From DATFES01 sp035457725 (lineage in GTDB: Bacteria; Pseudomonadota; Alphaproteobacteria; CACIAM-22H2), in NCBI GenBank assembly GCA_035457725.1, contig DATIBC010000110.1:1-5469 (forward strand): a stretch of DNA of 5,469 nt, written 5' to 3'. The translations under genes and the position numbers were made by a program. Below, piece by piece: positions 1 to 5,469 of this stretch. The notes under the pieces were generated by a model that saw nothing but the letters and a program-made list of their open reading frames with translations, had not been told where the DNA came from and searched no databases. The number at the start of each line of letters is the position of its first letter. Within the stretch, counting starts at the first letter, position 1.

Positions 1-900
1 CGGCCATGTCACCAGCGCCAAGCCGACGAGGATTACCGCCATGGCCGCCCAGATCCAGGCGCTGTGGCGCTCGTCGAACAGGTAGATTCCCCACAGCAAG
101 CCGGTGATCGTCACGACATAGGCGACTTGGCTCAAGAACACCGGCCCGGCGAGCCGGATGATCTCGAAGAACATGAGCGCGCTCGCCGCGGCGCTGAGCA
201 TGTGCCCCATCACCGCGTAGTCGGCGGCGGCGAAAGGCGGCCAAAGCATCCGGAACTCGCCGCTGATCAGCGCCGTCGGCGCGAGCGCGCAGGCGACGGC
301 GATATGCATCATCGCCGCCAGCGACAACGAATGCACCCCGCTCGGCCGGCTGCGCGCGACATAAACATTGCCCGCCGCGTAGAAGACGGGCGTCACCAGC
401 CCGGCGAGCACCCAGGCGGCGAGATCGGGCGCCGGCAGGCTGGCGCGCGGCAGCAAGATGAGGAGCGCGCCGCAGAATCCGACGAGCGTTCCGACGCCGC
501 GCCGCACGCTCGGGCCCTCCTGGCCGACCATGCGCGCGAAGGCCCAGGTGAGCAGCGGCGCCAACGTGACAAGGATTGTCACCACGCCGACCGGCAGGTG
601 GTTGACGACGGTGATCATGTTGACATTGGGAATGGCGATGCCGATGACGCCCGAGATGACGTAGTAGCGCAGATGCGCCGGGGACAACGGCGGCGGCATG
701 CCCCGCATCAAGCAGATCGCCAGCAGCATCGCGCCGCCGCCGCTCGATTGCCACATCGCGTAGGCCACCGGTGGGAACCCGCCTTGCGCGCCGATCTTGG
801 CGAGCGAGAACGCAAATCCCCAAATCGAACCGAGCACCAGCAGCAGCAGGACGAGCAGCCAGCGGGGAGCGTGGCGCACCGCGGTCGAATTGGATGCCAT
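1..900 (-). CDS. DMT-superfamily (EamA) permease, C-terminal end cut by window edge
   Basis: Reading the minus strand from ATG at 900-898 gives 300 codons with no stop up to the window edge. This is about the usual length of EamA permeases, so probably only a few C-terminal residues are missing. The product is an inner-membrane protein with about ten hydrophobic segments in two tandem EamA repeats, roughly residues 15-151 and 160-299. Typical family features are the N-terminal GSIWGFAFSLAKIG (24-37), the HLPVGVVTILVTLAPLLTW segment (101-119), and the second-repeat signature GLLWGIYLFDE (267-277) followed by a last helix ending in LVGLALVTW. Known members export or exchange small metabolites, amino acids or drugs; the substrate cannot be told from sequence. 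The start is the only in-frame ATG before the first helix, though its Shine-Dalgarno is poor. The gene is divergent from the EEP hydrolase gene. The family call is firm and the function is open. Confidence 0.9.
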   Translation of the reverse strand, partial: MASNSTAVRHAPRWLLVLLLLVLGSIWGFAFSLAKIGAQGGFPPVAYAMWQSSGGGAMLLAICLMRGMPPPLSPAHLRYYVISGVIGIAIPNVNMITVVNHLPVGVVTILVTLAPLLTWAFARMVGQEGPSVRRGVGTLVGFCGALLILLPRASLPAPDLAAWVLAGLVTPVFYAAGNVYVARSRPSGVHSLSLAAMMHIAVACALAPTALISGEFRMLWPPFAAADYAVMGHMLSAAASALMFFEIIRLAGPVFLSQVAYVVTITGLLWGIYLFDERHSAWIWAAMAVILVGLALVTWP

Positions 901-965
901 GGAGCGAAGGGTAGACCGGCCGCGGCACTTGCCGCCAGCCCGGCGCGCGGCATACTCCTCCGGCG

Positions 966-992
966 GCGACTCGCAATTGGTCGTCGAGTCGC
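966..992. promoter_or_regulatory. Perfect 8-bp dyad, possible operator or leader hairpin
   Basis: GCGACTCG at 966-973 is exactly repeated in inverted form as CGAGTCGC at 985-992, with an 11-base spacer that itself contains the palindrome CAATTG (974-979). The dyad sits in the middle of the divergent intergenic region, 22 bases before the EEP start codon and 65 bases before the permease start codon. A dimeric repressor site controlling one or both genes fits the symmetry and position. A 5'-leader hairpin in the EEP transcript fits too. The repeat is seen directly; the role is inferred, and no regulator gene lies in the window. Confidence 0.4.
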
Positions 993-1002
993 ACCGGCGA
1001 GC

Positions 1003-1008
1003 GGGGGA
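1003..1008 (+). promoter_or_regulatory. Ribosome binding site that fixes the EEP hydrolase start
   Basis: GGGGGA lies 6 bases before ATG 1015. It supports that start over the much longer in-frame extension, which stays open back to position 64 but runs antisense to the permease gene. Confidence 0.6.
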
Positions 1009-1014
1009 CGATCG

Positions 1015-1881
1015 ATGCGCTTCGTCAGCTACAACATTCAATATGGCAAGGGACGCGACGGACGTTTCGATCTCGAACGCATCGCGCGCGCCGTCGACGG
1101 CGCCGACGTGATCGCGATGCAGGAAGTCGAGCGCTTCTACAAGCGCTCGGGCCTCGCCGACCAGCCGGCCGAGCTGGCGCGCCTCCTGCCCGCCTATCAC
1201 TGGGTATTCGGCCCGGGGCTCGACCTCGACGCCGGCGTTGCCGGTGGCGATGAACGGCTGATCCACCGTCGTCGTCAGTTTGGCAATCTGCTGTTGTCGC
1301 GAACGCCGATTCTGTCGGCGCGCAATCACTTGCTGCCGAAGTTCGGCACGTTGACCCAGTTCAGCCTGCAGCGCGCGGCGCTCGAGGGGGTGGTCGCAAC
1401 GCCGAGCGGTGTGATCCGCGTTTATTCGATCCACCTGACGCACCTCTCCGATGATACGCGCCAGCCGCAAGTGGAGCGAATTCTCGACATCCACGCCCGG
1501 GCGCCGATCGAGGGCGGCGCATGGTGCGGCGAACACGACGAAGGCTGGACCGAAGGCCAGCCGCCGCCGGTCATGCCACGCGAGGCGATCTTGATGGGCG
1601 ACTTCAACCTGACGCCAGATTCACCGCTTTATGCGCGGCTCGCTGGCCCGTGGTCGCCCGCATATGGCCGCATGAACGGGCTCGAGGGGTTTGTCGACGC
1701 ATGGGTGGCGGGCGGCCGGCGCGAAAGCGAGGGCATCACCTGCCCCGACGTCCATGGCGGCAAGCGAATCGACTACTGCTTCGTCAGCTCGCGCATCGCC
1801 GCGCGCGTCCGTCGCGCGTGGATCGACGAGCGCGCCGATGGCTCGGACCACCATCCGATCTGGACTGAGATCGATTTGTAG
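1015..1881 (+). CDS. Endonuclease/exonuclease/phosphatase (EEP) family metal-dependent hydrolase
   Basis: The 288-aa product is a complete single-domain EEP-fold enzyme, a family of Mg2+-dependent phosphodiesterases and phosphatases that includes exonuclease III, DNase I and sphingomyelinases. The conserved catalytic blocks appear in order: SYNIQYG with Asn7, MQEVE with the metal-binding Glu37, YSIHLTH with His140, GDFNLT with Asp196 and Asn198, RIDY with Asp253, and SDHHP with Asp278 and His279. No signal peptide or membrane segment is visible, so a cytoplasmic location is likely. A Gly/Pro-rich stretch at residues 163-190 looks like an inserted loop before the GDFN block. The start follows a good ribosome site and begins directly at the first beta-strand. 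The gene is divergent from the permease and convergent with ugpC, so it is probably its own transcription unit. The fold and active site are secure; the substrate (nucleic acid, phospholipid head group or small phosphodiester) is not. Confidence 0.93.
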   Translation: MRFVSYNIQYGKGRDGRFDLERIARAVDGADVIAMQEVERFYKRSGLADQPAELARLLPAYHWVFGPGLDLDAGVAGGDERLIHRRRQFGNLLLSRTPILSARNHLLPKFGTLTQFSLQRAALEGVVATPSGVIRVYSIHLTHLSDDTRQPQVERILDIHARAPIEGGAWCGEHDEGWTEGQPPPVMPREAILMGDFNLTPDSPLYARLAGPWSPAYGRMNGLEGFVDAWVAGGRRESEGITCPDVHGGKRIDYCFVSSRIAARVRRAWIDERADGSDHHPIWTEIDL

Positions 1882-1962
1882 CGCGTAAATCGCAATGGCG
1901 GACTGGGCGTTTCTCGACGCGCCTGGGCGCGCAGAGCAGGACGATCCCGCCGCAGGCGCCCC

Positions 1963-1987
1963 TCATCCCTCGACAAGCCCGGGATGA
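1963..1987. repeat. Palindromic intergenic repeat, unit 1
   Basis: TCATCCC (1963-1969) and GGGATGA (1981-1987) form a perfect 7-bp stem around an 11-base loop containing TCGACAAGCCC. From memory, intergenic palindromes with this CTCGACAAGC core are common and dispersed in many alphaproteobacterial genomes. The stem is seen directly; membership of a genome-wide family is inferred. It has no long T-run on either side, so it is not a canonical intrinsic terminator. Confidence 0.6.
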
Positions 1988-2039
1988 CGATGACCAACGA
2001 TCCTCACGCTAAGCTTCCTCACCCCGAGCTTGTCGAGGG
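1967..2039. terminator. Long-range 12-bp inverted repeat in the convergent gap
   Basis: The arms at 1967-1978 and 2028-2039 are perfectly complementary over 12 bp with a 49-base spacer. The element lies 85 bases past the EEP stop and 30 bases past the ugpC stop, so either convergent transcript would contain it. A two-way terminator or 3'-end stabiliser fits the position. There is no U-tract after either arm, so factor-independent termination is uncertain. The gap also holds a small GC-rich hairpin at 1918-1931 (CGCGC/GCGCG) downstream of the EEP stop. Confidence 0.4.
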
Positions 2040-2040
2040 G
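2021..2040. repeat. Palindromic intergenic repeat, unit 2, inverted relative to unit 1
   Basis: This stretch carries the core GCTTGTCGAGGG (2028-2039), the exact reverse complement of CCCTCGACAAGC at 1967-1978 in unit 1. Locally it can fold into a short stem: CCC 2022-2024 with GGG 2037-2039, and CGA 2025-2027 with TCG 2033-2035, with A2036 bulged. It looks like a second copy of the same repeat in opposite orientation, a common arrangement for such elements between genes. Confidence 0.55.
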
Positions 2041-2069
2041 CGGCGCGGGAGGGCGCGTAGGGCCCGAAC

Positions 2070-3140
<1,071 letters not shown>

Positions 3141-3162
3141 GCCGTCCCTGCCCCGAAGTTCC

Positions 3163-4008
3163 CTATTTCTCGGTCTCGACCAGGCCCTTCACGAACCAGC
3201 GTTGCATCGCCACGATGACAATGAGCGGTGGGATCATCGCCAGTACGGCGGTCGCCATGACGACGTGCCACTCGATCTGCGCCTCGTTGACGGTCAACAT
3301 GCGATAGAGGCCGATCAGGATCGTGTCCATGTCCTTGCTGTTGATGACCAGGAGAGGCCATAGATACTGGTTCCAACCGTAGATGAACAGGATCACGAAC
3401 AACGCCGCGATGTTGGTGCGCGACAACGGCAGGACGACGTCCCAGAAAAAACGCATCGGCCCGGCGCCGTCGATGCGCGCCGCCTCGACCAGCTCGTCGG
3501 GGATCGTCATGAAGAACTGGCGGAACAGGAACGTCGCCGTCGCCGAAGCGATGAGTGGGATGGTGAGTCCGCCGATCGAATCGAGCATGCCCAGGTCCGA
3601 CACCACCTTGTAGGTCGGGATGATGCGAACCTCGACCGGCAACATCAGGGTGATGAAGATCAACCAGAAAGAGACCATGCGGAGCGGGAAGCGGAAATAA
3701 ACGATCGCGTAAGCCGAGAGGATCGAGATGGCGATCTTTCCCACCGCAATGACGATCGCCATGGCGAAGCTGGTCATCATCATCCGCCACACCGGCACGC
3801 CCAGCGACAACGAGCCCTCGAACAGCGCCTTCTCGTAGTTCTCAACGGCGTCGCGGCCGAAGGCGAGCGGCATCGGCGCGGCGGCGATGTCGCGCAGCTC
3901 GTGCGTCGAGGCGACCAAGGTGACGAAGAGCGGGAAAAAGATCGCCAGTAGTCCACCGATCAATACGGCGTGCGCGAAAAACGCGCTGGATCGGCTGCGG
4001 TCGACCAT
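3163..4008 (-). CDS. ugpE: sn-glycerol-3-phosphate ABC transporter permease UgpE
   Basis: The 281-aa product is the second channel subunit of the importer, in the MalG-type binding-protein-dependent permease family. Six hydrophobic segments lie near residues 11-33, 75-100, 112-134, 145-166, 198-221 and 247-269, with a long periplasmic loop after the first. The cytoplasmic EAA loop that docks on UgpC is clear: DELVEAARIDGAGP (171-184) and VVLPL (191-195). The C-terminal WFVKGLVETEK matches the usual ending of this subunit. The ATG at 4008-4006 overlaps the ugpA TGA by one base (TGATG), which implies translational coupling. The same frame stays open upstream, but that extension lies over ugpA in another frame and has no transporter character, so it was not used. 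The ribosome site is weak, in line with coupling. Confidence 0.95.
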   Translation of the reverse strand: MVDRSRSSAFFAHAVLIGGLLAIFFPLFVTLVASTHELRDIAAAPMPLAFGRDAVENYEKALFEGSLSLGVPVWRMMMTSFAMAIVIAVGKIAISILSAYAIVYFRFPLRMVSFWLIFITLMLPVEVRIIPTYKVVSDLGMLDSIGGLTIPLIASATATFLFRQFFMTIPDELVEAARIDGAGPMRFFWDVVLPLSRTNIAALFVILFIYGWNQYLWPLLVINSKDMDTILIGLYRMLTVNEAQIEWHVVMATAVLAMIPPLIVIVAMQRWFVKGLVETEK

Positions 4009-4889
4009 CAGTAGTGCACCCGCCGCTCGATATAGCGGAACTGGACGACGGTGAGGCTGATGACGATGAACATCAAGACCACCGACTGCGCCGCCGAACC
4101 GCCGAGATCGAGGCTGAGGAAGCCGTCGTTGTACACCTTGTAGACCAGGATCTCGGTCGCCTTGTTGGGGCCGCCGCCCGTGACTGCATGAATGACGCCG
4201 AACGTGTCGAAGAAGGCATAGACGACGTTGACGACGATGAGGAAGAACGTCGTCGGCGACAGCAGCGGAAAGATGATGGTCCAGAACCGGCGCCTGGGCG
4301 AGGCGCCGTCGATCGCCGCCGCCTCGATCACCGAGCGTGGGATCGACTGCAAGCCGGCGAGGAAGAAGAGGAAGTTGTAGCTGATCTGTTTCCACGAGGC
4401 GGCGATGACGACGATCATCATCGCCTGGTCGCCATCGACCAGCGGGTTCCAGTCGAAGCCGGCCTGCTTGATCGCGTAGGCAATGATGCCGACGGTCGGG
4501 TTGAACAGGAACAGCCACAGCACGCCCGCCACCGCGGGCGCGATGGCGTAGGGCAGGATGAACAGCGTCTTGTAAACGGTCGCGCCGCGAGCAACGCGAT
4601 CGGCGATCACCGCGAAGAACAGCGCCGTCGACATCGCGAGCGCCACGACGGCGAAGCTGAAGAAGACGGTAACGCCGAGCGAATGCAGGTAGTAGGGATC
4701 GGCCAGCACCGCCTCGAAATTCTCGAGGCCGACGAAGCGGCTGCGCAGGCCGAACGGGTCCTCGCGGAACACCGACTGGCGCAGCGCCTGCGCCGCGGGC
4801 CAGATGAAGAACACCAAGGTGACCGCGATCTGCGGCGCGACCAGGAGGTAGGGAAGCAGTTTTTCGTTGAAGACGACGCGCTTTTCCAT
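4008..4889 (-). CDS. ugpA: sn-glycerol-3-phosphate ABC transporter permease UgpA
   Basis: The 293-aa product is the first channel subunit, in the MalF-type permease family. It has six hydrophobic segments near residues 12-34, 70-96, 107-129, 157-180, 205-228 and 266-286. The EAA loop reads SVIEAAAIDGASPRRRFW (186-203) followed by IIFPLLSPT, which is the coupling contact with UgpC. The motifs LPYAIAPAVAGVLW (112-125) and HAVTGGGPNKATEILVY (234-250) are typical of UgpA. The ATG at 4889 is the only reasonable start: an in-frame stop lies 21 bases upstream and the next Met is residue 86. No clear Shine-Dalgarno precedes it. The gene lies 78 nt after ugpB across a hairpin, and its stop overlaps the ugpE start. 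Confidence 0.95.
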   Translation of the reverse strand: MEKRVVFNEKLLPYLLVAPQIAVTLVFFIWPAAQALRQSVFREDPFGLRSRFVGLENFEAVLADPYYLHSLGVTVFFSFAVVALAMSTALFFAVIADRVARGATVYKTLFILPYAIAPAVAGVLWLFLFNPTVGIIAYAIKQAGFDWNPLVDGDQAMMIVVIAASWKQISYNFLFFLAGLQSIPRSVIEAAAIDGASPRRRFWTIIFPLLSPTTFFLIVVNVVYAFFDTFGVIHAVTGGGPNKATEILVYKVYNDGFLSLDLGGSAAQSVVLMFIVISLTVVQFRYIERRVHY

Positions 4890-4914
4890 GGCGAGGCGCG
4901 CTGAGAGATCAAGT

Positions 4915-4954
4915 GACGGGGCGGCGCGCCAGCGATCCGGCCCGTCGCCCCGTC
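4915..4954 (-). promoter_or_regulatory. Hairpin between ugpB and ugpA
   Basis: GACGGGGCG (4915-4923) and CGCCCCGTC (4946-4954) form a perfect 9-bp stem with a 22-base loop, starting 13 bases after the ugpB stop. A shorter alternative stem, 4915-4920 with 4941-4946, uses part of the same sequence. No U-tract follows in the transcript. Hairpins at this position are known in ABC importer operons: they stabilise the binding-protein message or reduce read-through, so that the periplasmic protein is made in excess. That role is inferred here. Confidence 0.5.
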
Positions 4955-4967
4955 GTCCGGATTGGCC

Positions 4968-5469
4968 TTACTTGTTGTCGCGCTCGAACTGCCGCAGCAA
5001 CGCGTTGCCGCGCTGGACCATCTTGTCCAGCGTTTGCTTGGCGTCCTGCTTGCCCTGGAACATGCCCTCGAATTCCTCGTCGACCACGTCGCGGATCTGC
5101 ACCATGTTGCCGAGGCGCAGGCCGCGCGAGTTGTCAGTCGGCGCTTTGGAGGTCATCTGGATGATCGAGGTCTCGGTGCCGGGGTTCTTCTCGTAGAAGC
5201 CCTGCTTCTTGGTGAGCTCGTAGGAGGCGGGCGTGATCGGCAGGTAGCCGGTAAACTGGTGCCAATCGGCCTGCACCTCCGGGCGCGAAAGGTAGGAGAA
5301 GAACTTGGCGACGCCCTTGTACTCCTCGGGCTTCTTGCCGCCCATCACCCAAAGGCTCGCCCCGCCGATGATCGTGTTCTGCGGCGCGCCCTGCGCGTCA
5401 GGCCAGTATGGCAGCGAGCTGACGCCGAACTCGAAGCCCTGCTTGGCGCGGTTGATGCCGGCATATCCG
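4968..5469 (-). CDS. ugpB: sn-glycerol-3-phosphate-binding periplasmic protein UgpB, C-terminal part
   Basis: The frame is open from the right edge to TAA at 4970-4968, giving the last 166 residues of a protein expected to be near 440 aa. The start, signal peptide and N-terminal lobe are outside the window. It is the periplasmic receptor that delivers glycerol-3-phosphate to UgpA/UgpE. Diagnostic blocks in fragment numbering are IIGGASLWVM (33-42), GVAKFFSYLSRPEVQADWH (52-70), TGYLPIT (73-79), QGFYEKNPGTET (89-100) and GLRLGNMVQIR (116-126). The Gly in GGASLW, the Tyr in TGYLP and the Arg in GLRLGN correspond, from memory, to ligand-contact residues in the E. coli UgpB structure, with identical Gly-to-Tyr spacing. 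A GTG at 5348 could open a shorter frame, but it is an internal valine, not a start. As the first gene of the operon in the usual order, its promoter should lie off the right edge. Confidence 0.94.
   Translation of the reverse strand, partial: GYAGINRAKQGFEFGVSSLPYWPDAQGAPQNTIIGGASLWVMGGKKPEEYKGVAKFFSYLSRPEVQADWHQFTGYLPITPASYELTKKQGFYEKNPGTETSIIQMTSKAPTDNSRGLRLGNMVQIRDVVDEEFEGMFQGKQDAKQTLDKMVQRGNALLRQFERDNK

Larger units (their letters stand above)
901..1014. promoter_or_regulatory. Divergent intergenic region with weak plus-strand promoter candidate
   Basis: These 114 bases separate two divergently transcribed genes, so both promoters should lie here or overlap the gene starts. On the plus strand, TTGCCG (929-934) and CATACT (951-956) are 16 bases apart. 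Each matches 4 of 6 positions of the sigma-70 consensus, which would put a transcript start near 963 for the EEP gene. Matches of this quality are expected by chance in GC-rich DNA, so the promoter itself is only a suggestion. No convincing minus-strand promoter was found for the permease. Confidence 0.3.

Noticed and set aside
64..1014. In-frame upstream extension of the EEP gene, which would make a 605-aa protein starting at 64
   Set aside because: The extra 317 residues are antisense to the permease gene, rich in Arg, Asp, His and Gln, and show no domain. A good ribosome site and the true N-terminal EEP strand support ATG 1015.
1621..1997. Minus-strand open frames opposite the EEP gene end and into the convergent gap
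   Set aside because: They overlap a complete enzyme with all catalytic motifs, and their translations are Arg-rich with no family resemblance.
2001..2022. Direct repeat TCCTCAC at 2001-2007 and 2016-2022
   Set aside because: Seven bases repeated once within 22 bases is too little to separate from chance or from part of the neighbouring palindromic repeats.
4009..4518. Upstream extension of ugpE to a 451-aa protein
   Set aside because: The extra segment overlaps ugpA in another frame and is Arg/Pro/His-rich with no membrane character. ATG 4008, coupled to the ugpA stop, gives the normal 281-aa length.
4014..4904. 296-aa plus-strand open frame opposite ugpA
   Set aside because: It is an antisense shadow created by codon bias in GC-rich DNA. 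The product is a highly charged, low-complexity Asp/Glu/Arg/His sequence, while the minus strand encodes an unmistakable permease.
4968..5348. Short gene starting at GTG 5348
   Set aside because: The frame continues unbroken to the right edge, and the upstream residues match UgpB (IIGGASLWVM), so the GTG is an internal valine codon.

Overview
The window is GC-rich and gene-dense, and reads like an alphaproteobacterial chromosome, probably Rhizobiales or a related order. That placement is an inference from three things: high GC at third codon positions, long antisense open frames, and CTCGACAAGC-type palindromic repeats between genes. I cannot name the genus. No RNA genes, insertion sequences, CRISPR arrays or origins were seen.

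Layout, left to right. (1) 1-900, minus strand: a drug/metabolite-transporter (EamA) family permease. All but its extreme C-terminus is present, and the gene runs off the left edge. (2) 901-1014: a divergent intergenic region with a perfect 8-bp dyad (966-973/985-992). (3) 1015-1881, plus strand: a complete 288-aa endonuclease/exonuclease/phosphatase (EEP) fold metal-dependent hydrolase. (4) 1882-2069: the convergent gap between the EEP gene and ugpC, holding two opposed palindromic repeat units, with a 9-bp hairpin built across the ugpC stop codon. (5) 2070-5469, minus strand: the sn-glycerol-3-phosphate ABC importer operon, in transcription order ugpB (3' part only, cut by the right edge), ugpA, ugpE, ugpC.

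How the genes work together. UgpB captures glycerol-3-phosphate (and, from family knowledge, glycerophosphodiesters) in the periplasm. UgpA and UgpE form the membrane channel and UgpC supplies ATP hydrolysis. The genes are tightly packed: ugpA and ugpE overlap by 1 nt, ugpE and ugpC are 22 nt apart, and a 78-nt gap with a hairpin separates ugpB from ugpA. No ugpQ phosphodiesterase follows ugpC here. The neighbouring hydrolase is of the unrelated EEP fold and lies on the opposite strand. The ugpB promoter and any Pho box lie outside the window.

The coding content is conventional, and I see no convincing new biological system. The non-coding structures are the most interesting part: the dyad between the divergent genes, the mutually exclusive palindromes in the convergent gap, the hairpin embedded in the ugpC stop, and the hairpin between ugpB and ugpA.
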